IMG/VR virus record: IMGVR_UViG_3300037237_000167
Span: 1-31,851 of that record
Length of the DNA: 31,851 nucleotides
From: a virus
Strand: one strand, 5' to 3'
Under the pieces are notes generated by a model that saw only the letters and a list, made by a program, of their open reading frames with translations, was not told the DNA's origin and did not search any database. Both the position numbers and the translations under genes were made by a program. Of this stretch, positions 31,221 to 31,851 are shown piece after piece; position 1 is the first letter of the stretch, and each line of letters opens with the position of its first letter.

Positions 31221-31784
31221 TTAGGCGATGCCTGTCAATTGCTCATGTTTTTTACCACAGCCGCCATGTTTAGGATTGCAATAGAAGCCTGAGCCAAATT
31301 TATTAGGCATACAAGCAACCACGCCGCAAGCAGTACAGCTAACGAGGACAACTTCGTGCTTACCATTAGGCTCAGGATTGTCATACTCCGAATCGCTGCT
31401 ATCGGCTGTTGGAATGCAGAAGACTTGCACTAAGCAATTTTTAAGAGCGCTTGTCATAGCTTTATTAGCTGATTTATCCCATTGATCCATACCTTCGCCG
31501 GTAGTGAGGGCCACGACGCTAGAGCCGTCCGGGGCAAAGAATCTAAACTCTACTTCTACTAGAGTAGTGGTGTTGTTGTCTCGTTGTTCGCGGGTAACTT
31601 TCTGTACAAAGGGGATGAAGAAAACGCCATTATTAGCCAATACGCTTTGTAAAGCGGCGTAGATATCGTCAATAGCTCTAAATTTATATTTCAGTCCACC
31701 ACCGGCGATCGCAGTTTTAGCTACTGGGCCAACTTCGCTCATGATTTTTGACATGAGAGTATAAATATCTTTCTTGTCTTGCAT
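31221..31784 (-). CDS. ERF-family single-strand annealing recombinase with zinc ribbon
   Basis: The 187-residue protein matches the Erf/ssDNA-annealing recombinases (like P22 Erf). YKFRAIDDIYAAL (residues 33-45), VLANNGVFFIP (48-58) and VEFRFFAPDGSSVVALTTGE (78-97) are seen, then MDQWDKSANKAMTSALKN (99-116) and LVQVFCIPTAD (118-128), all typical family blocks. After a short linker a Cys cluster (150, 153, 158, 169, 176) with CTACG and CGKKH makes a zinc ribbon. AAAGGA is about 9 nt before the ATG. It anneals single strands during phage recombination or circularisation. It leads the minus-strand transcript that reaches the exported genes. Confidence 0.9.
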   Translation of the reverse strand: MQDKKDIYTLMSKIMSEVGPVAKTAIAGGGLKYKFRAIDDIYAALQSVLANNGVFFIPFVQKVTREQRDNNTTTLVEVEFRFFAPDGSSVVALTTGEGMDQWDKSANKAMTSALKNCLVQVFCIPTADSSDSEYDNPEPNGKHEVVLVSCTACGVVACMPNKFGSGFYCNPKHGGCGKKHEQLTGIA

Positions 31785-31842
31785 CAGCTATTTATCCTTT
31801 ATAAACTTAGGGTGTATTTACTATTCAATAGGAGTTAAATAT
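31785..31842. promoter_or_regulatory. Divergent intergenic region (promoters not resolved)
   Basis: 58 bp separate the start of the ERF gene (minus) from the next plus-strand gene. The stretch is AT-rich, with TTTATAAA in the ERF-proximal half and TAGGAG before the plus-strand ATG. A minus-strand TTGAAT (31824 down to 31819) followed 17 nt later by TTTATA would place transcription start on the SD, so I do not call it firmly. Divergent promoters are expected here because both neighbours point outward. Confidence 0.3.
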
Positions 31843-31851
31843 ATGGCTAGG
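31843..31851 (+). CDS. Start of a truncated plus-strand gene
   Basis: The ATG at 31843 is preceded by AGGAG with 8 nt of spacing and opens ATG GCT AGG before the window ends. Only three codons are visible, so the product cannot be named. Confidence 0.45.

Noticed and set aside
1-31851. CRISPR array, tRNA genes, insertion sequences or an integrase
   Set aside because: No regularly spaced repeat-spacer pattern, no recognisable tRNA fold, no transposase and no site-specific recombinase were seen. The short tandem repeats have no spacers.

Overview
The window is one stretch of a tailed double-stranded DNA phage genome (Caudoviricetes), most likely with a short, podovirus-like tail. It has a complete packaging and head module (small and large terminase, portal, scaffold-like protein, major capsid protein). 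This is followed by an adaptor-like protein and a nozzle-like protein, with no tube, sheath or tape-measure gene between head and fibres. Genes are packed with 1 to 30 bp overlaps, the standard code is used, and AGGAGG-type Shine-Dalgarno (SD) sites are common. The host cannot be read from the sequence. Three Sec-type signal peptides and a glucosaminidase lysin show only that it is a bacterium with peptidoglycan and a Sec pathway.

Layout. (1) 1-541: hairpins, an array of 8-bp repeats, a promoter and a secreted small protein on the plus strand, closed by a terminator shared with the next block. (2) 542-3005, minus strand: a chain of small genes. They include two membrane microproteins that resemble each other, two small Cys-rich proteins, and a helix-turn-helix (HTH) gene whose second HTH lies in an overlapping reading frame; three 21-bp repeats, two with a perfect SD core, precede it. 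(3) 3006-3243: divergent control region with a leader hairpin and an inverted repeat. (4) 3244-28533, plus strand: RuvC-like resolvase, unknown genes, terminases, portal, DUF3008-like protein, head proteins, scaffold, capsid, adaptor, nozzle, glycine-rich fibre, two duplicated collar-domain fibres, four large low-complexity or helical proteins that are probably ejected internal virion proteins, and the endolysin. (5) 28484-31784, minus strand: an ERF single-strand annealing recombinase followed by a small exported protein, a large exported fibre-like protein and a short downstream gene. (6) 31785-31851: divergent promoter region and the first codons of a plus-strand gene cut by the window edge.

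Most notable: the large minus-strand protein (28776-30833) carries a signal peptide, yet its C-terminal 276 residues are colinear with the tip of the phage's own glycine-rich tail fibre (16572-17741). An FN3-like domain is inserted at the junction. The exported gene just upstream has its SD locked in a perfect hairpin. I infer a virion-type adhesin sent out of the infected cell, perhaps to mask or decoy the receptor. Other notable points are the frame-overlapping double-HTH locus, the duplicated [membrane microprotein + soluble protein] module, and a stop-codon/SD cassette repeated at three successive gene ends.
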